The notes: generated by a model not told the origin, from the letters alone. DNA of 64,000 bases from Paradevosia shaoguanensis (GCF_016801025.1 NZ_CP068983.1:1116001-1180000), one strand, 5' to 3'; positions 1-8,469 are shown, counted from the stretch's first letter. Numbers and translations: made by a program.

Positions 1-600
1 GATGTCGAGAACTTCCCGGGCACGCGCTTCATGCCCAATTTCCAGCCGCTCGAAGCGCTGACCTTTGCCGCCTATGCCTCGGGCGTGGCGCCTGACGCCA
101 TCTATCCGCTCGATGTCGACCGCGCCATTGCCGAGCTCAACAAGATCCGCCCGTCCATCGCCCAGTTCTACGACAACTCAACCACCGCACGGCAGCTGCT
201 GAGCAGCGGCGAGGTGGTGATGGGCCTCCTCTGGAACGGCATCCCGCCGCAGATCCTGGGCGAGGGCAATGTGAACGTCGACCTCCAGGTCTCCTGGGAT
301 GGCGCGGTGACCTATAGCCAGTGGACCGCGGTCTACAACAACGGCCCCAATACCGAGACCGCCTGGAAGTTCCTCAAGTGGCTCAACACCCATCCGGAAG
401 CGGTGGCCGCCTATGCGTCGGCGGAAGGCACCGATACGGCCAACAAGGCGGCCTTCGCCCTCCAGACCGAAGAGATCAAGGAATGGTCGCCGGTCAAGGA
501 TCACGGCGTGCCGACGCTGCCGGTCAACACCGAGTGGTACATGGCCGCCGGCGACACCAAGACCAAAATCGATGAGTTCTGGAAGAACTACATAAACTGA
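1..600 (+). CDS. ABC transporter substrate-binding protein, C-terminal part
   Basis: The frame is open from the first base of the window to a TGA at 598-600, so this is the last 199 residues of a longer protein whose start lies upstream. The C-terminal pattern (a tryptophan-rich GLLWNG segment, then TAWKFLKWLNTHPEA and a closing helix rich in lysine and tryptophan) resembles the second lobe of spermidine/putrescine-type periplasmic binding proteins. It would capture a small solute in the periplasm for an ABC importer encoded upstream. The next genes, an MFS permease and an SDR epimerase, follow on the same strand after a stem-loop. The ligand cannot be inferred. Confidence 0.75.
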   Translation, partial: DVENFPGTRFMPNFQPLEALTFAAYASGVAPDAIYPLDVDRAIAELNKIRPSIAQFYDNSTTARQLLSSGEVVMGLLWNGIPPQILGEGNVNVDLQVSWDGAVTYSQWTAVYNNGPNTETAWKFLKWLNTHPEAVAAYASAEGTDTANKAAFALQTEEIKEWSPVKDHGVPTLPVNTEWYMAAGDTKTKIDEFWKNYIN

Positions 601-617
601 CCTCCCCCGGGTCAGAG

Positions 618-651
618 CCTCCAGGCGGCACTCTCTTTCGCCTGGGGGCCA
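618..651 (+). terminator. stem-loop after the binding-protein gene
   Basis: CCAGGCG (621-627) and CGCCTGG (639-645) form a 7-bp stem just after the stop codon. No good T-run follows, so it may be an RNA-stabilising or attenuating hairpin, as is common behind highly expressed binding-protein genes. Confidence 0.4.
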
Positions 652-675
652 CTCCATTTCCAAGCAGTTCGGACC

Positions 676-1962
676 ATGTTGCAACCGCGCTCCTATCTGG
701 CCGGGTGGCTCGGCTTTTTCATCGTTTCCTATGATGGGGCGCTGGCTTCGGTCGTGCTCGCGCCGGCCTTTGGCTATTTCCTGCCCGCCGATGCCGATCC
801 GCTGACCATCGGCGCGATCCTGCTGACGGTCTTCAATGCCAGCCGTATCGGCCGCCCGCTCGGCGCGCTGCTTTTCGGGCGCATGGTCGATCGCGGCGGC
901 GTCGTGCCGGCGGCCTCCGTCTCGGCCAGCGGCTACGCCATCCTCACCGTCGCCACCGGCCTCCTCCCGGGTTTTGCGACCGTCGGCTACTGGAGCCTCG
1001 GCCTCCTTATCGGCCTGCGTGCCTTGACCGGCATCTTCCTAGCCGGCCAGGCCGTTGCCTTCGGCCCCAATCTCGTGCGCGCCGCGCCGCCCGCGAAACG
1101 CTGGCTGGTCGGCGCCATGCTGCCCACGGGCTCGCCCGCCTCCTATATCTGCGCGAGCCTGCTGACGCTTCTGGTCCTGGCCGTCGCGCCTGCCGCCGGC
1201 CCGGATTCGCCCTATGTCCTCTGGGGCTGGCGCGTCGCCTTCTGGACTGCCGCCGCCATTTCCGCCGGCAGCTTCGTGCTGGCCCTCATGGCCGGCCGCG
1301 CCGGCGAAGTGACCAAGGTCACCACGGCGCCAGTCGCAGAACGCCCGGCTCGCAGCGGCGTGTTCCTGCGCGTGCTGCTGCTGCTCTCGGGCATCCAGAT
1401 CGTCCTGAGCACCGCCGTCGCCTCGCTGCCCGGCTATCTCATCCATGCGCGCCACTACGACGCCACGGCCATCACCTGGGCGGTACTCGTCGCCTATGCG
1501 CTCATGGTCCTCGCCTATTTCACCACCGGGCTGCTCAGCTCGCGGCTGGGCGCCTCGAAAGTCTTCATCGGCTGGGCGATCGTGGCGACCATCCTCAGCG
1601 TCGCCACCCTGCAATTCCTCAACGTCCTGCCGCCGGGCGAGCATATCGGCCTCGCCATTGCCGGGCTCATCGCCGTCACCATCGTCAGCCTCTCGGTGGC
1701 CGGGTTCATGCATACCTATTCGATCGAGGCCTTTTCCTCCTCGGTCGTGGCGACCGGCTACGGCACCGCCCGCAGCCTTTCCGAATTCGTGCCCGTGCTT
1801 TCGGGTCTCTACCTCATGGGCCTCGGCTTCATCGTCGGCGACGCCGCCGCGCCTGCTGCCCTCCTCGCCATTGGCGGGTGCCTCGTCATCGCGGGCGCGC
1901 TGCTCGTCGACCGGCACCGCAATACCCCACTCCTTCCTTCAACCACACAGGATGCAACATGA
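676..1962 (+). CDS. MFS transporter (metabolite:H+ symporter type)
   Basis: A 428-residue hydrophobic protein with about twelve predicted membrane segments. The loop between segments 2 and 3 reads GRPLGALLFGRMVDRGG, which fits the MFS signature (G-x3-D/R-x-R-G). The short termini and the overall shape resemble sugar-phosphate/shikimate-type (MHS) symporters. It sits in the inner membrane and probably moves a small organic acid. The stop codon overlaps the next start as ATGA (1959-1962), so MFS and epimerase are translationally coupled. The substrate is unknown. Confidence 0.8.
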   Translation: MLQPRSYLAGWLGFFIVSYDGALASVVLAPAFGYFLPADADPLTIGAILLTVFNASRIGRPLGALLFGRMVDRGGVVPAASVSASGYAILTVATGLLPGFATVGYWSLGLLIGLRALTGIFLAGQAVAFGPNLVRAAPPAKRWLVGAMLPTGSPASYICASLLTLLVLAVAPAAGPDSPYVLWGWRVAFWTAAAISAGSFVLALMAGRAGEVTKVTTAPVAERPARSGVFLRVLLLLSGIQIVLSTAVASLPGYLIHARHYDATAITWAVLVAYALMVLAYFTTGLLSSRLGASKVFIGWAIVATILSVATLQFLNVLPPGEHIGLAIAGLIAVTIVSLSVAGFMHTYSIEAFSSSVVATGYGTARSLSEFVPVLSGLYLMGLGFIVGDAAAPAALLAIGGCLVIAGALLVDRHRNTPLLPSTTQDAT

Positions 1963-2876
1963 GCTATTTCAAGACAGGCACAGGCCGGCGCGTATTGGTC
2001 ACCGGCTCGGCCGGCTTTGCAGCGCCCGGGATCATCAAGGAACTCCTCGAAGCCGGCTATTGGGTCACGACCTCCGACCGTGAGCTCGATCCCAACAGCC
2101 CCGGCCGCCACATCGTAGCCGATCTCTGCAATTTCGGCGAAGTCACCGAGCTGGTCGAAGGCTTCGATACCATCGTGCACCTGGCGGCCACGCGCATGGC
2201 CGGCGTGCGACCGGCTTCGGCGACGTTCGAGAACAACATGATCTCGACCTACAACATCTTCCGCGCCGCCTCGATGATGGGCGTCCGCCGCGTCATCTGG
2301 GCGTCCTCGTGCGGCATCATGGGCAGCCCCATGGGCGACATTTCCGAGACCGGCTGGGCCTCGGGTGTCCTGCGCCCCGAAGCGCGCGCCGTGCCGACCA
2401 AGCTGCCCTATGTCGAGGAGGACGATCCGCGTCCGATGACGACCTATCACACCTCCAAGGTCATGTGCGAATGGCTCGCCAAGCAGACCCAGCTCTGGGG
2501 CACCGACACGACCTTCGTGTCCCTGCGCTACGGCAACATGTGCTACCCGGAGATGTACGAGGAGTTCCGCTATAGCTGGGCGCATCCGGAGGCCCGCTTC
2601 TACCACCTCTGGAACTATGTCGACATGCGCGACGCCGCCCAGGCCTGCCGCCTCGCCATCGAGGCCGACATCAAGGGCGCGCAGGAATATTTCATCACCG
2701 CCGAGGACACGTTCATGAACGTGCCGAGCCGCGATCTGGTGAAGCAGTATTTCCCCGGTGCCACCGTCAACAACGAGCTGGCCGAATACGGCACGCTCCT
2801 CTCCATCGACAAGGCCCGCCGCGAGCTGGGCTACGCGCCCAAATATTCCTGGCGCAACGTCATGGAACTCGACTGA
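1959..2876 (+). CDS. NAD-dependent epimerase/dehydratase (extended SDR)
   Basis: I chose the ATG at 1959 over an upstream in-frame ATG at 1878 because it overlaps the MFS stop (ATGA) and has AGGA six bases upstream. The 305-residue protein starts with a Rossmann fold, VLVTGSAGFAAP; the third glycine of the usual GxxGxxG is an alanine. The catalytic YxxxK is present as YHTSK, after an upstream serine-rich WASSCGIMGS. Extended SDRs use NAD(P) to epimerise or dehydrate sugars, or to oxidise sugar acids such as uronates. Its coupling to a transporter suggests catabolism of an imported sugar acid, which is inference. Confidence 0.8.
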   Translation: MSYFKTGTGRRVLVTGSAGFAAPGIIKELLEAGYWVTTSDRELDPNSPGRHIVADLCNFGEVTELVEGFDTIVHLAATRMAGVRPASATFENNMISTYNIFRAASMMGVRRVIWASSCGIMGSPMGDISETGWASGVLRPEARAVPTKLPYVEEDDPRPMTTYHTSKVMCEWLAKQTQLWGTDTTFVSLRYGNMCYPEMYEEFRYSWAHPEARFYHLWNYVDMRDAAQACRLAIEADIKGAQEYFITAEDTFMNVPSRDLVKQYFPGATVNNELAEYGTLLSIDKARRELGYAPKYSWRNVMELD

Positions 2877-2885
2877 GCCCACGAG

Positions 2886-2920
2886 CGGCCGGCGGCAACC
2901 CCGCCGGCCGTTTGCTTTCC
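2886..2920 (+). terminator. rho-independent terminator of the MFS-epimerase operon
   Basis: A perfect 10-bp GC stem, CGGCCGGCGG (2886-2895) with CCGCCGGCCG (2901-2910), has a 5-base loop and is followed by TTTGCTTT. It lies ten bases after the epimerase stop. Confidence 0.75.
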
Positions 2921-2987
2921 GTACTGTCGTCCCACGAGGCCTAGGGTCCGTACTCACTTGCACCGGTAGATGAGGTTGCGATGGCCG

Positions 2988-3102
2988 CCCCACCCACCGA
3001 ACTTCCCCGGACTTGATCCGGGGCCCATTGCACCCCTCCACTCGAGTGGAGGTATCCGTGGGCCCCGGCTCTGCGGCCGGGGAAGTAAGGTGGTTGTGGG
3101 CG
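2988..3102. repeat. palindromic intergenic repeat, family A, copy 1
   Basis: A ~115-bp imperfect inverted repeat. The outer arms read ACTTCCCCGG (3001-3010) and CCGGGGAAGT. Inside are CCGGA-CTTGA-TCCGG and the perfect 16-bp palindrome CTCCACTCGAGTGGAG. It is nearly identical to the copy at 15949-16064, with only a handful of substitutions over about 100 bases. It behaves like the REP/RIME-type elements of Rhizobiales. Confidence 0.8.
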
Positions 3103-3492
3103 CGGCAGACGGACAGCGCTTCCGTTGGAATCTCTCGGATGGGGCGATAAGCGCTCTGCGGGCGCCGGGACTTATTGAGTACGGCGGCAAGTTATCCCCC
3201 TCCCCGCAGCCCGGGATAAACTGCCAGAGCCCTGCTCGCCGCTTTCGGCCCGCATGGCTCCACCCAGGTCAAAAAAGAGGATTTCTTGAAAGCCGCTCAA
3301 ATCGTCGCAAAACCCGCGAAACATTCGCAAAGATTGCCCAAAATTGAGTCAAAATTTAACGATTTGGGGAGTGCCAGAACCCATAAGATCGTTATAAATC
3401 AATATATTGAGCAGGATCAGGCCTGCTGAAAAGGTGCAAAAAAGCACTTCCTTTTCGCGGCACATCTTCAAACAGCACAGTTCCGAGGAGGA

Positions 3493-3511
3493 GCGGGGCC
3501 TGAAGCCCCGC
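3493..3511 (-). terminator. hairpin after the aryl-CoA monooxygenase gene
   Basis: GCGGGGC (3493-3499) and GCCCCGC (3505-3511) form a 7-bp stem with a 5-base loop, just beyond the stop of the minus-strand gene ending at 3532. There is no clear T-run. Confidence 0.4.
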
Positions 3512-3531
3512 CGTCCGACCCGAAGCAAAAC

Positions 3532-5877
3532 CTAGGCGTTCTGCTTCATATGCCGCCCCGGACGGAGCTTGCGCTGGGCCTGCACCTGCTTGGCGCGGTT
3601 CTTCCCTACCTCGCCGAACGCCACGTCGCGGCTGCGCAGGTATTGTTCCGGCCAGCGCTGGCCATGCGCGCCGTACCAGGCCTGGGCCTGGCGCACGAAA
3701 TAGGGGCTCCAGAGGAGCGTCCGCGCCAGCGCCACGAGATCGGCGCGTCGGGTATGGACGAGCGTATTGATCTGGCCCGGCTCGGTGACGCCGCCCACGA
3801 GGATCGTCGGCACCTTGGTGACGTTCCGGATCGCCTCGGAGAGGTGCATGTTGTACATGCGCCCGCGCAGCGGCGGTTGCTTCGAGATCGTCCCGCCGCT
3901 CGAGACGTCGACGATGTCGCAACCCGCTGCCTGGAAGGCGAGCGCGATCGCGAAGGTATCTTCTTCGGTGATGCCACCCTCGACCCAGTCGGAAGCCGAG
4001 ATGCGCACCGACATCGGCCGCTCCCTGGGCCAGGCCGCCCGCATGGCGGTGAACACTTCCAGCGGAAAGCGCAGCCGGTTCTCGATGGACCCGCCATACT
4101 CATCCGTCCGCAGGTTGGTGAGCGGAGAGAGGAACGAGGCCAGGAGGAACCCGTGCGCCGCCTGGAGTTCGATGAGGTCGAACCCGACCCGCGCCGCACG
4201 TTCGGTCGCCTGCACGAAGTCGGCGATGATGGCATCCATGCCGGCGCGGTCGAGTTCGCGCGGCGTATCGCTCACCCCCTCGATCCAGGGGAGCGGGGAG
4301 GCAGAGACCAGCGGCCAGTTGCCTTCGGTGAGGGGGTTGAACGGCTTTTCCCAGCCGCGCTGGGTCGAGCCCTTGCGCCCGGCATGGCCAAGCTGCAGGC
4401 CGACCTTGGTGTCGGTGTTCTGGTGGGCAAAGTCCACCACGCGCTTCCACTGTGCCTCGTGCTCGTCGGTCCAGAGGCCCGGGCAATTGGCGGTGATGCG
4501 CGCATCGGCGCTCGGCGCCGTGGTCTCGACCAGCATCAGACCCACGCCGCCCAGGGCATGGGACATGTAATGGGCATAGTGCCAGTCGGTGAGGTTGCCG
4601 GCTTCGTCGGCCGAGTACTGGCCCATCGGCGACATCACCACGCGATTGATGAGTTCGAGTTCGCCGACCTTATAGGGCGTGAACATCGCCGTCGGTCGCG
4701 TCTCGGCATAGTCCCCGCCGCCCTCGGCCTTGAGCCGCGCATAGAACGCGTCATCGACTTCGCGGATGAAATCCGCGTCGCGCACCTGCAGGTTATCATA
4801 GGTGATCGCCTTGGCCCGGCACATCACCACCATGGCGAACTGCATCGGATCCATGTCGAAGGAACGGCCCATATGCTCGAACCAGGCAAGCGACACGTCG
4901 GCATTGTGCTGGGTGATCTGGCACTGCGTACGCCGTGCCTTGTCGTAGGCTTCGAACGCCGCTTCGACATTCTGCTCGGCATGCGCCACGACGGCGTCGG
5001 AAAGCGCGATGCCGCATTCCATGGCGAGCTTGGTGCCCGAGCCGATCGAGAAGTGCGCCGAGGCCTTCGCGTCGCCCAGGATCACGATGTTCTCGTGGTA
5101 CCAGTTCTCGCAGAAGATGCGCGGGAACTTGCGCCAGTGCGAGCGGTTGAGCAGCAGCGGGTGGCCTTCGAGCTCGTCGGCATAGATCGCCTCGAGCTTG
5201 GCTCTGGAATCCTCTTCGTCGGTCTCGACAAACCCGTGGCCCTGCCAGCAGGCCTCGTCCATCTCGAAGATCCAGGTCGAGCGGCCTTCCTCATACTCGT
5301 AGGTATGGGCGCAGATGACGCCGTGCTCGGTTTCCTTGAAGAAGTAATTGAACTCGTCCATCGGACGGGTCGAGCCCATCCACACGAAGCGGTTGGCCTT
5401 CCATTCGAGCGTGGGCTTGAAGAAGTCCTTGTAGTGCTCGCGGATCGGCGAATTGATGCCGTCGGCGGCCACGATGATGTCGGAATCGGCGAAGCGCGTC
5501 TTGACCTGAGAGGCGTCTACCCGCTCGCCGAACGTCAGCATCACGCCCTCTTCGGCGCAGCGCTCCTGCAGCGTCTTGAGCAGGTTCTTGCGCGACAAGC
5601 CGCAGAAGCCATTGCCCGAGCAGCGGATTTCGTTGCCCTTGTAGTGGATTCCAATGTCGTCCCAGTACGAGAATTCGTCGCGAATGCGCTCGTAGGACTT
5701 CGGATCGCGCGAGAGAAACTCTTCCAGCGTCTCGTCCGAGAACACCACGCCGAAGCCGAAACTGTCGAGCGGCTGGTTCTGCTCGTAGATTTCGATCTGC
5801 CAGTCCGGCCGCGCGCGCTTGGTCAGCAGCGCGAAATAGAGGCCGCCCGGGCCACCGCCAACGATGGTGATCTTCAT
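3532..5877 (-). CDS. fused aryl-CoA 5-monooxygenase / old-yellow-enzyme reductase (2-aminobenzoyl-CoA or salicylyl-CoA type)
   Basis: A 781-residue two-domain flavoprotein. Residues about 1-380 are a class A FAD monooxygenase: GGGPGGLYFALL nucleotide-binding loop at about 7-18, and the second FAD motif GDAKASAHFSIGSGTKLA near 270-285. Residues about 395-740 are an old-yellow-enzyme FMN barrel with QLGHAGRKG and a late EYGGSIENRLRF. This fusion is known from 2-aminobenzoyl-CoA monooxygenase/reductase of Azoarcus and is often annotated as bifunctional salicylyl-CoA 5-hydroxylase. The N-terminal half would hydroxylate C5 of an ortho-substituted benzoyl-CoA with O2 and NAD(P)H, and the C-terminal half would reduce the product. 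Two copies of a candidate operator (5915-5929, 5950-5964) lie just upstream. The substrate (amino or hydroxy) is not decided by sequence. Confidence 0.85.
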   Translation of the reverse strand: MKITIVGGGPGGLYFALLTKRARPDWQIEIYEQNQPLDSFGFGVVFSDETLEEFLSRDPKSYERIRDEFSYWDDIGIHYKGNEIRCSGNGFCGLSRKNLLKTLQERCAEEGVMLTFGERVDASQVKTRFADSDIIVAADGINSPIREHYKDFFKPTLEWKANRFVWMGSTRPMDEFNYFFKETEHGVICAHTYEYEEGRSTWIFEMDEACWQGHGFVETDEEDSRAKLEAIYADELEGHPLLLNRSHWRKFPRIFCENWYHENIVILGDAKASAHFSIGSGTKLAMECGIALSDAVVAHAEQNVEAAFEAYDKARRTQCQITQHNADVSLAWFEHMGRSFDMDPMQFAMVVMCRAKAITYDNLQVRDADFIREVDDAFYARLKAEGGGDYAETRPTAMFTPYKVGELELINRVVMSPMGQYSADEAGNLTDWHYAHYMSHALGGVGLMLVETTAPSADARITANCPGLWTDEHEAQWKRVVDFAHQNTDTKVGLQLGHAGRKGSTQRGWEKPFNPLTEGNWPLVSASPLPWIEGVSDTPRELDRAGMDAIIADFVQATERAARVGFDLIELQAAHGFLLASFLSPLTNLRTDEYGGSIENRLRFPLEVFTAMRAAWPRERPMSVRISASDWVEGGITEEDTFAIALAFQAAGCDIVDVSSGGTISKQPPLRGRMYNMHLSEAIRNVTKVPTILVGGVTEPGQINTLVHTRRADLVALARTLLWSPYFVRQAQAWYGAHGQRWPEQYLRSRDVAFGEVGKNRAKQVQAQRKLRPGRHMKQNA

Positions 5878-5914
5878 GTTCGAGACTCGCGTTCCGCAGG
5901 GGTCGATATCAATT

Positions 5915-5929
5915 ACTTTAAGTCTAAAC
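5915..5929. promoter_or_regulatory. candidate operator site 1 (ACTTTAAGTCTAAAC)
   Basis: AT-rich near-palindrome TTTAAGTCTAAA in front of the fused monooxygenase gene. It matches sites at 5950, 15156, 15261, 21523, 21565 and 29491. The size and symmetry fit a MarR-family operator. Confidence 0.55.
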
Positions 5930-5949
5930 TATATTCCGATCAAGCCATC

Positions 5950-5964
5950 TCTTTAGGTTTGAAA
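5950..5964. promoter_or_regulatory. candidate operator site 2 (TCTTTAGGTTTGAAA)
   Basis: Second copy of the same motif, 35 bases from site 1 and also upstream of the fused monooxygenase start at 5877. Confidence 0.5.
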
Positions 5965-6021
5965 CAAAAAGCGCCCGACCCTTGCGGACCGGACGCCAAA
6001 GCTCCAGCAATGGGCGGGAAC

Positions 6022-6588
6022 TCAGCCGCGCGTGACGCCGAGCCGGCGCGCATCGGCGGCCCGCGCCGCACGCTCATAGATCTCGGACACCTTCATCAGC
6101 GTGTCGCGCGCCTTGCGCACGTCGTCTTCGAGCGCCGGGTCGGCCACATAGGCCTGGATCAGCTCGACCTGCCGCACATCGGCATAGTCATCCGTCACCC
6201 GCCGTCCGAGGTCCGTGACCTCGTAGAGCACGCCCGAGCGCCCGCTCCCCTTGCGGGTGATGAGGCCCGCCTTGAGGAACTTGCGCAGGCTGTACTGGAT
6301 ATTGGCGATATCCGTGCGATTGCCGATCGCGGCAAGGTCGTGAATGTTCTTGGGGCGGTCGTCCATGCGGATCATGTGCAGCAGCGCATTCTCCGGGCCG
6401 GTCGCCGAAAAGTCCGTCACCGCCGACAGGCAGGCCGATTGCCAGCGTCCGAAACTCTCGAACGCCGCCATGATGGAAATCTCGAGCTCCGCCAGCGCCG
6501 ACTCGTGCGTGTCGCGCGCCAGGTGCCAGGGATGGAACGAAGCCTCTGAATTGTCTGGGCTTTTCTTGCCGGTATCGCGCCGCGCCAA
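6022..6588 (-). CDS. winged-helix (MarR-like) transcriptional regulator
   Basis: The frame is open up to a TTG at 6642, but the TTG at 6588 has GGAG seven bases upstream and is preferred (188 residues). The middle of the protein (AIGNRTDIANIQYSLRKFLKAG then a GRSGVLYEVTDLGRR wing) is a winged helix. A basic, disordered N-terminus and a helical C-terminus (dimerisation) flank it. It is divergent from the RutA-like monooxygenase gene at 6696. A GATAGA-CTT-TCTATC palindrome (6653-6667) lies between the two starts, so it probably controls itself and the flavin monooxygenase/reductase genes. The effector is probably an aromatic acid or CoA thioester (inference). Confidence 0.75.
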   Translation of the reverse strand: MARRDTGKKSPDNSEASFHPWHLARDTHESALAELEISIMAAFESFGRWQSACLSAVTDFSATGPENALLHMIRMDDRPKNIHDLAAIGNRTDIANIQYSLRKFLKAGLITRKGSGRSGVLYEVTDLGRRVTDDYADVRQVELIQAYVADPALEDDVRKARDTLMKVSEIYERAARAADARRLGVTRG

Positions 6589-6644
6589 TCTATCTCTCCG
6601 CGAAGTCGTCCGCTTCTCGCCCAAAGTCGCATTGCGATCCAATA

Positions 6645-6676
6645 GAATTTACGATAGACTTTCTATCATAAAATTC
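6645..6676. promoter_or_regulatory. nested inverted repeat between regulator and flavin monooxygenase
   Basis: A perfect inner inverted repeat GATAGA (6653-6658) / TCTATC (6662-6667) with a 3-base spacer sits inside an outer pair GAATTT (6645-6650) / AAATTC (6671-6676), nearly concentric. It is placed 20-51 bases before the start of the gene at 6696, where a repressor would block RNA polymerase. It differs from the TTTARR-type motif seen elsewhere. Confidence 0.6.
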
Positions 6677-6695
6677 TTCTTGGAGGGAGAACGTA

Positions 6696-7808
6696 ATGAC
6701 AACAAAGAAGAATCCCCCGATTCTGGAACGAGATCAATTCCTGCTCGGCTCGTTCGCCAGCAACTGCTCGGGCGGCATGTCCGTCACCAAGGTTCCCGAT
6801 CGCTGGGACGCTAGCTGGGAAAGCAACCTCACCCTCGCCAAGATGCTCGACGAAGCCGGTATCGACTTCATGCTCCCGATCGCCCGCTGGATCGGTTATG
6901 GCGGCGAAACCAACTTCCACGGCCATGTGCTCGAAACCATGACCTGGGCGGCGGGCCTGCTCGCCAACACCCAGAACCTCACGGTCTTCTCGACCATCCA
7001 CACCGTCGCCAACCTGCCCGTCGTCGTCGCCAAGCAGATCGCCACGCTCGACGCCATCTCCAAGGGCCGCGCCGGCCTCAATATCGTGGCGGGCTGGAAC
7101 AAGCCGGAATACGAAGCGCTCGGCCTCAACCTCCCCGAGGACCACATCTCGCGCTACGGCTACGCGCAGGAATGGTTCGACGTCATCAAGAAGCTCTGGT
7201 CGCACGACGGCACCTTCGATTGGGAAGGCGAGTATTTCAAGCTCAAGGCCGTCCATTCCGATCCCAAGCCGCAGGTGAACGTGCCGATCCTCAACGCCGC
7301 CGGTTCCTCGGAAGGCCGCGAGTTCGCCGTGCGCAACGCCAACTTCCTCTTCACCCCGGCCATCGATCTCGAACGCTCCAAGGTCGAGACCGCCAAGCTG
7401 CGCGAGCAGGCCAAGGCCGCCGGGCGCGACGTGGGCATCCTCACCATCGCTCTCGTCTCCTGTGCCCCGACCGAAAAGGAAGCGCAGGACCATTACAACT
7501 ACTTCTACGAGAACTCGGATTGGGAAGCGGTCGACAACCTCGTCAACCTGCAATTCGCCCACGCCCAGTCCTTCCCGCACGATCTCCTGAAGCTCATCCG
7601 CGACCGCATGGCCTCCGGCCATGGCGCCTATCCGCTGATCGGCACGCCCGAGCAGGTCGCGCAGGGCTTCGTCGATCTTGCCGAGGCCGGTTTCTCCGGC
7701 ACGACCATCGCGTTCCTCGACTGGAACAAGGAGTTCCCGTACTTCCGCGACAACGTACTGCCGATCCTCGAGGAAAAGGGCCTGCGCAAGCCGTTCGTTC
7801 GGCAGTAG
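6696..7808 (+). CDS. LLM-class flavin-dependent monooxygenase, RutA-like
   Basis: A 370-residue luciferase-like TIM-barrel protein. GGETNFHGHVLE (near 70), the segment ATLDAISKGRAGLNIVAGW followed by NKPEYEALG, and ISRYGYAQEWFDVIKKLW closely follow the pattern of pyrimidine monooxygenase RutA and related group C flavin monooxygenases. These use reduced FMN from a separate reductase, and several oxidatively cleave amide or C-S bonds. GGAGGG lies 13 bases upstream of the ATG. Three flavin-reductase-family genes follow on the same strand, which supports a two-component enzyme. The substrate is unknown; a lactam or amide intermediate of indole/isatin breakdown is a speculation. Confidence 0.8.
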   Translation: MTTKKNPPILERDQFLLGSFASNCSGGMSVTKVPDRWDASWESNLTLAKMLDEAGIDFMLPIARWIGYGGETNFHGHVLETMTWAAGLLANTQNLTVFSTIHTVANLPVVVAKQIATLDAISKGRAGLNIVAGWNKPEYEALGLNLPEDHISRYGYAQEWFDVIKKLWSHDGTFDWEGEYFKLKAVHSDPKPQVNVPILNAAGSSEGREFAVRNANFLFTPAIDLERSKVETAKLREQAKAAGRDVGILTIALVSCAPTEKEAQDHYNYFYENSDWEAVDNLVNLQFAHAQSFPHDLLKLIRDRMASGHGAYPLIGTPEQVAQGFVDLAEAGFSGTTIAFLDWNKEFPYFRDNVLPILEEKGLRKPFVRQ

Positions 7809-7820
7809 CGCGCCCCCGGC

Positions 7821-7860
7821 CGAGCGCGGCAATGCCGGTTGTCCCGCGCTCGGCTTCTTC
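7821..7860 (+). terminator. stem-loop after the LLM monooxygenase
   Basis: CCGAGCGCGG (7821-7830) pairs perfectly with CCGCGCTCGG (7845-7854), with a 14-base loop, followed by CTTCTTCGCTT. It could be a weak terminator or a processing hairpin between monooxygenase and reductase genes. Confidence 0.5.
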
Positions 7861-7932
7861 GCTTCCAGATGGAAACCTCACCGGGAATCGTGCCTGAGGG
7901 GGCCGGTTCCCGAACCGTACGCGGAGGGCGTC

Positions 7933-8469
7933 ATGGTTCTCGACGAATTGTTCAACATCCGCGATCTCGTGGATTGGGAAGTCCCCGACGACGACTTCAA
8001 GCGCGCCATGCGCGCCTTTGTCGGCAGCGTCTGCGTCATCACCGTCGGCGAGGGCGAGGAGCGCTCCGGCCTCACCGCCACTTCGGTCATTTCGCTCTCG
8101 GCCGAGCCGCCCCGCATGCTCTTCTGCGTCAACCGCTCGGCCTCGGCCTGGCCGCTGCTCGACAAGTACAAGCGCTTCGGCATCAACGCCCTGGCGAGCG
8201 AGCAGCAGCACATCGCCGACCGCTTCGCCGGACGGGACGGGGCCAAGGGCGCTGCCCGCTATGCCAATGCCGATTGGCTGACGCTCTCGACCGGTGCCCC
8301 CATACTCGCAGACGCCCTCGTCGCCTTCGATTGCGAGCTCGAAGAGCGCATCGACCGTCACACGCATTCCATCGTCATCGCCAAGGTCATCGAATTGCGC
8401 ACCCGCGCCGATGCCCCCGCCCTCGTCTATGGTCAGGGCATTTACGACAGCGTTGGAGGCAAAAGCTGA
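7933..8469 (+). CDS. flavin reductase family protein 1
   Basis: The ATG at 7933 follows GGAGGGCG and gives 178 residues. An upstream in-frame ATG at 7678 lies inside the LLM gene and is not credible. The fold signature is clear: FKRAMRAFVGSVCVITVG, then SGLTATSVISLSAEPPRMLFCVN, AWPLLDKYKRFGINALAS and the RFAG motif typical of HpaC/RutF-type reductases. These pass electrons from NAD(P)H to free FMN or FAD for a partner monooxygenase, here most simply the LLM enzyme upstream. The stop overlaps the next start (TGATG, 8467-8471). Confidence 0.85.
   Translation: MVLDELFNIRDLVDWEVPDDDFKRAMRAFVGSVCVITVGEGEERSGLTATSVISLSAEPPRMLFCVNRSASAWPLLDKYKRFGINALASEQQHIADRFAGRDGAKGAARYANADWLTLSTGAPILADALVAFDCELEERIDRHTHSIVIAKVIELRTRADAPALVYGQGIYDSVGGKS

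Larger units (their letters stand above)
2877..3531. other. 655-bp gap between converging genes
   Basis: The gap lies between two converging genes. It holds the epimerase terminator, a palindromic repeat (about 2988-3102), an AT-rich stretch at about 3280-3420 that stands out from the GC-rich background, and a hairpin at 3493-3511. I see no convincing protein-coding frame. A short open frame at 2970-3347 is mostly repeat sequence. Confidence 0.6.

Noticed and set aside
3550-6549. A 999-codon open frame on the plus strand opposite the fused monooxygenase
   Set aside because: It is antisense to a clear flavoprotein and a winged-helix gene, has low-complexity His/Arg/Asp-rich content and no family features. 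GC-rich codon bias creates such frames.
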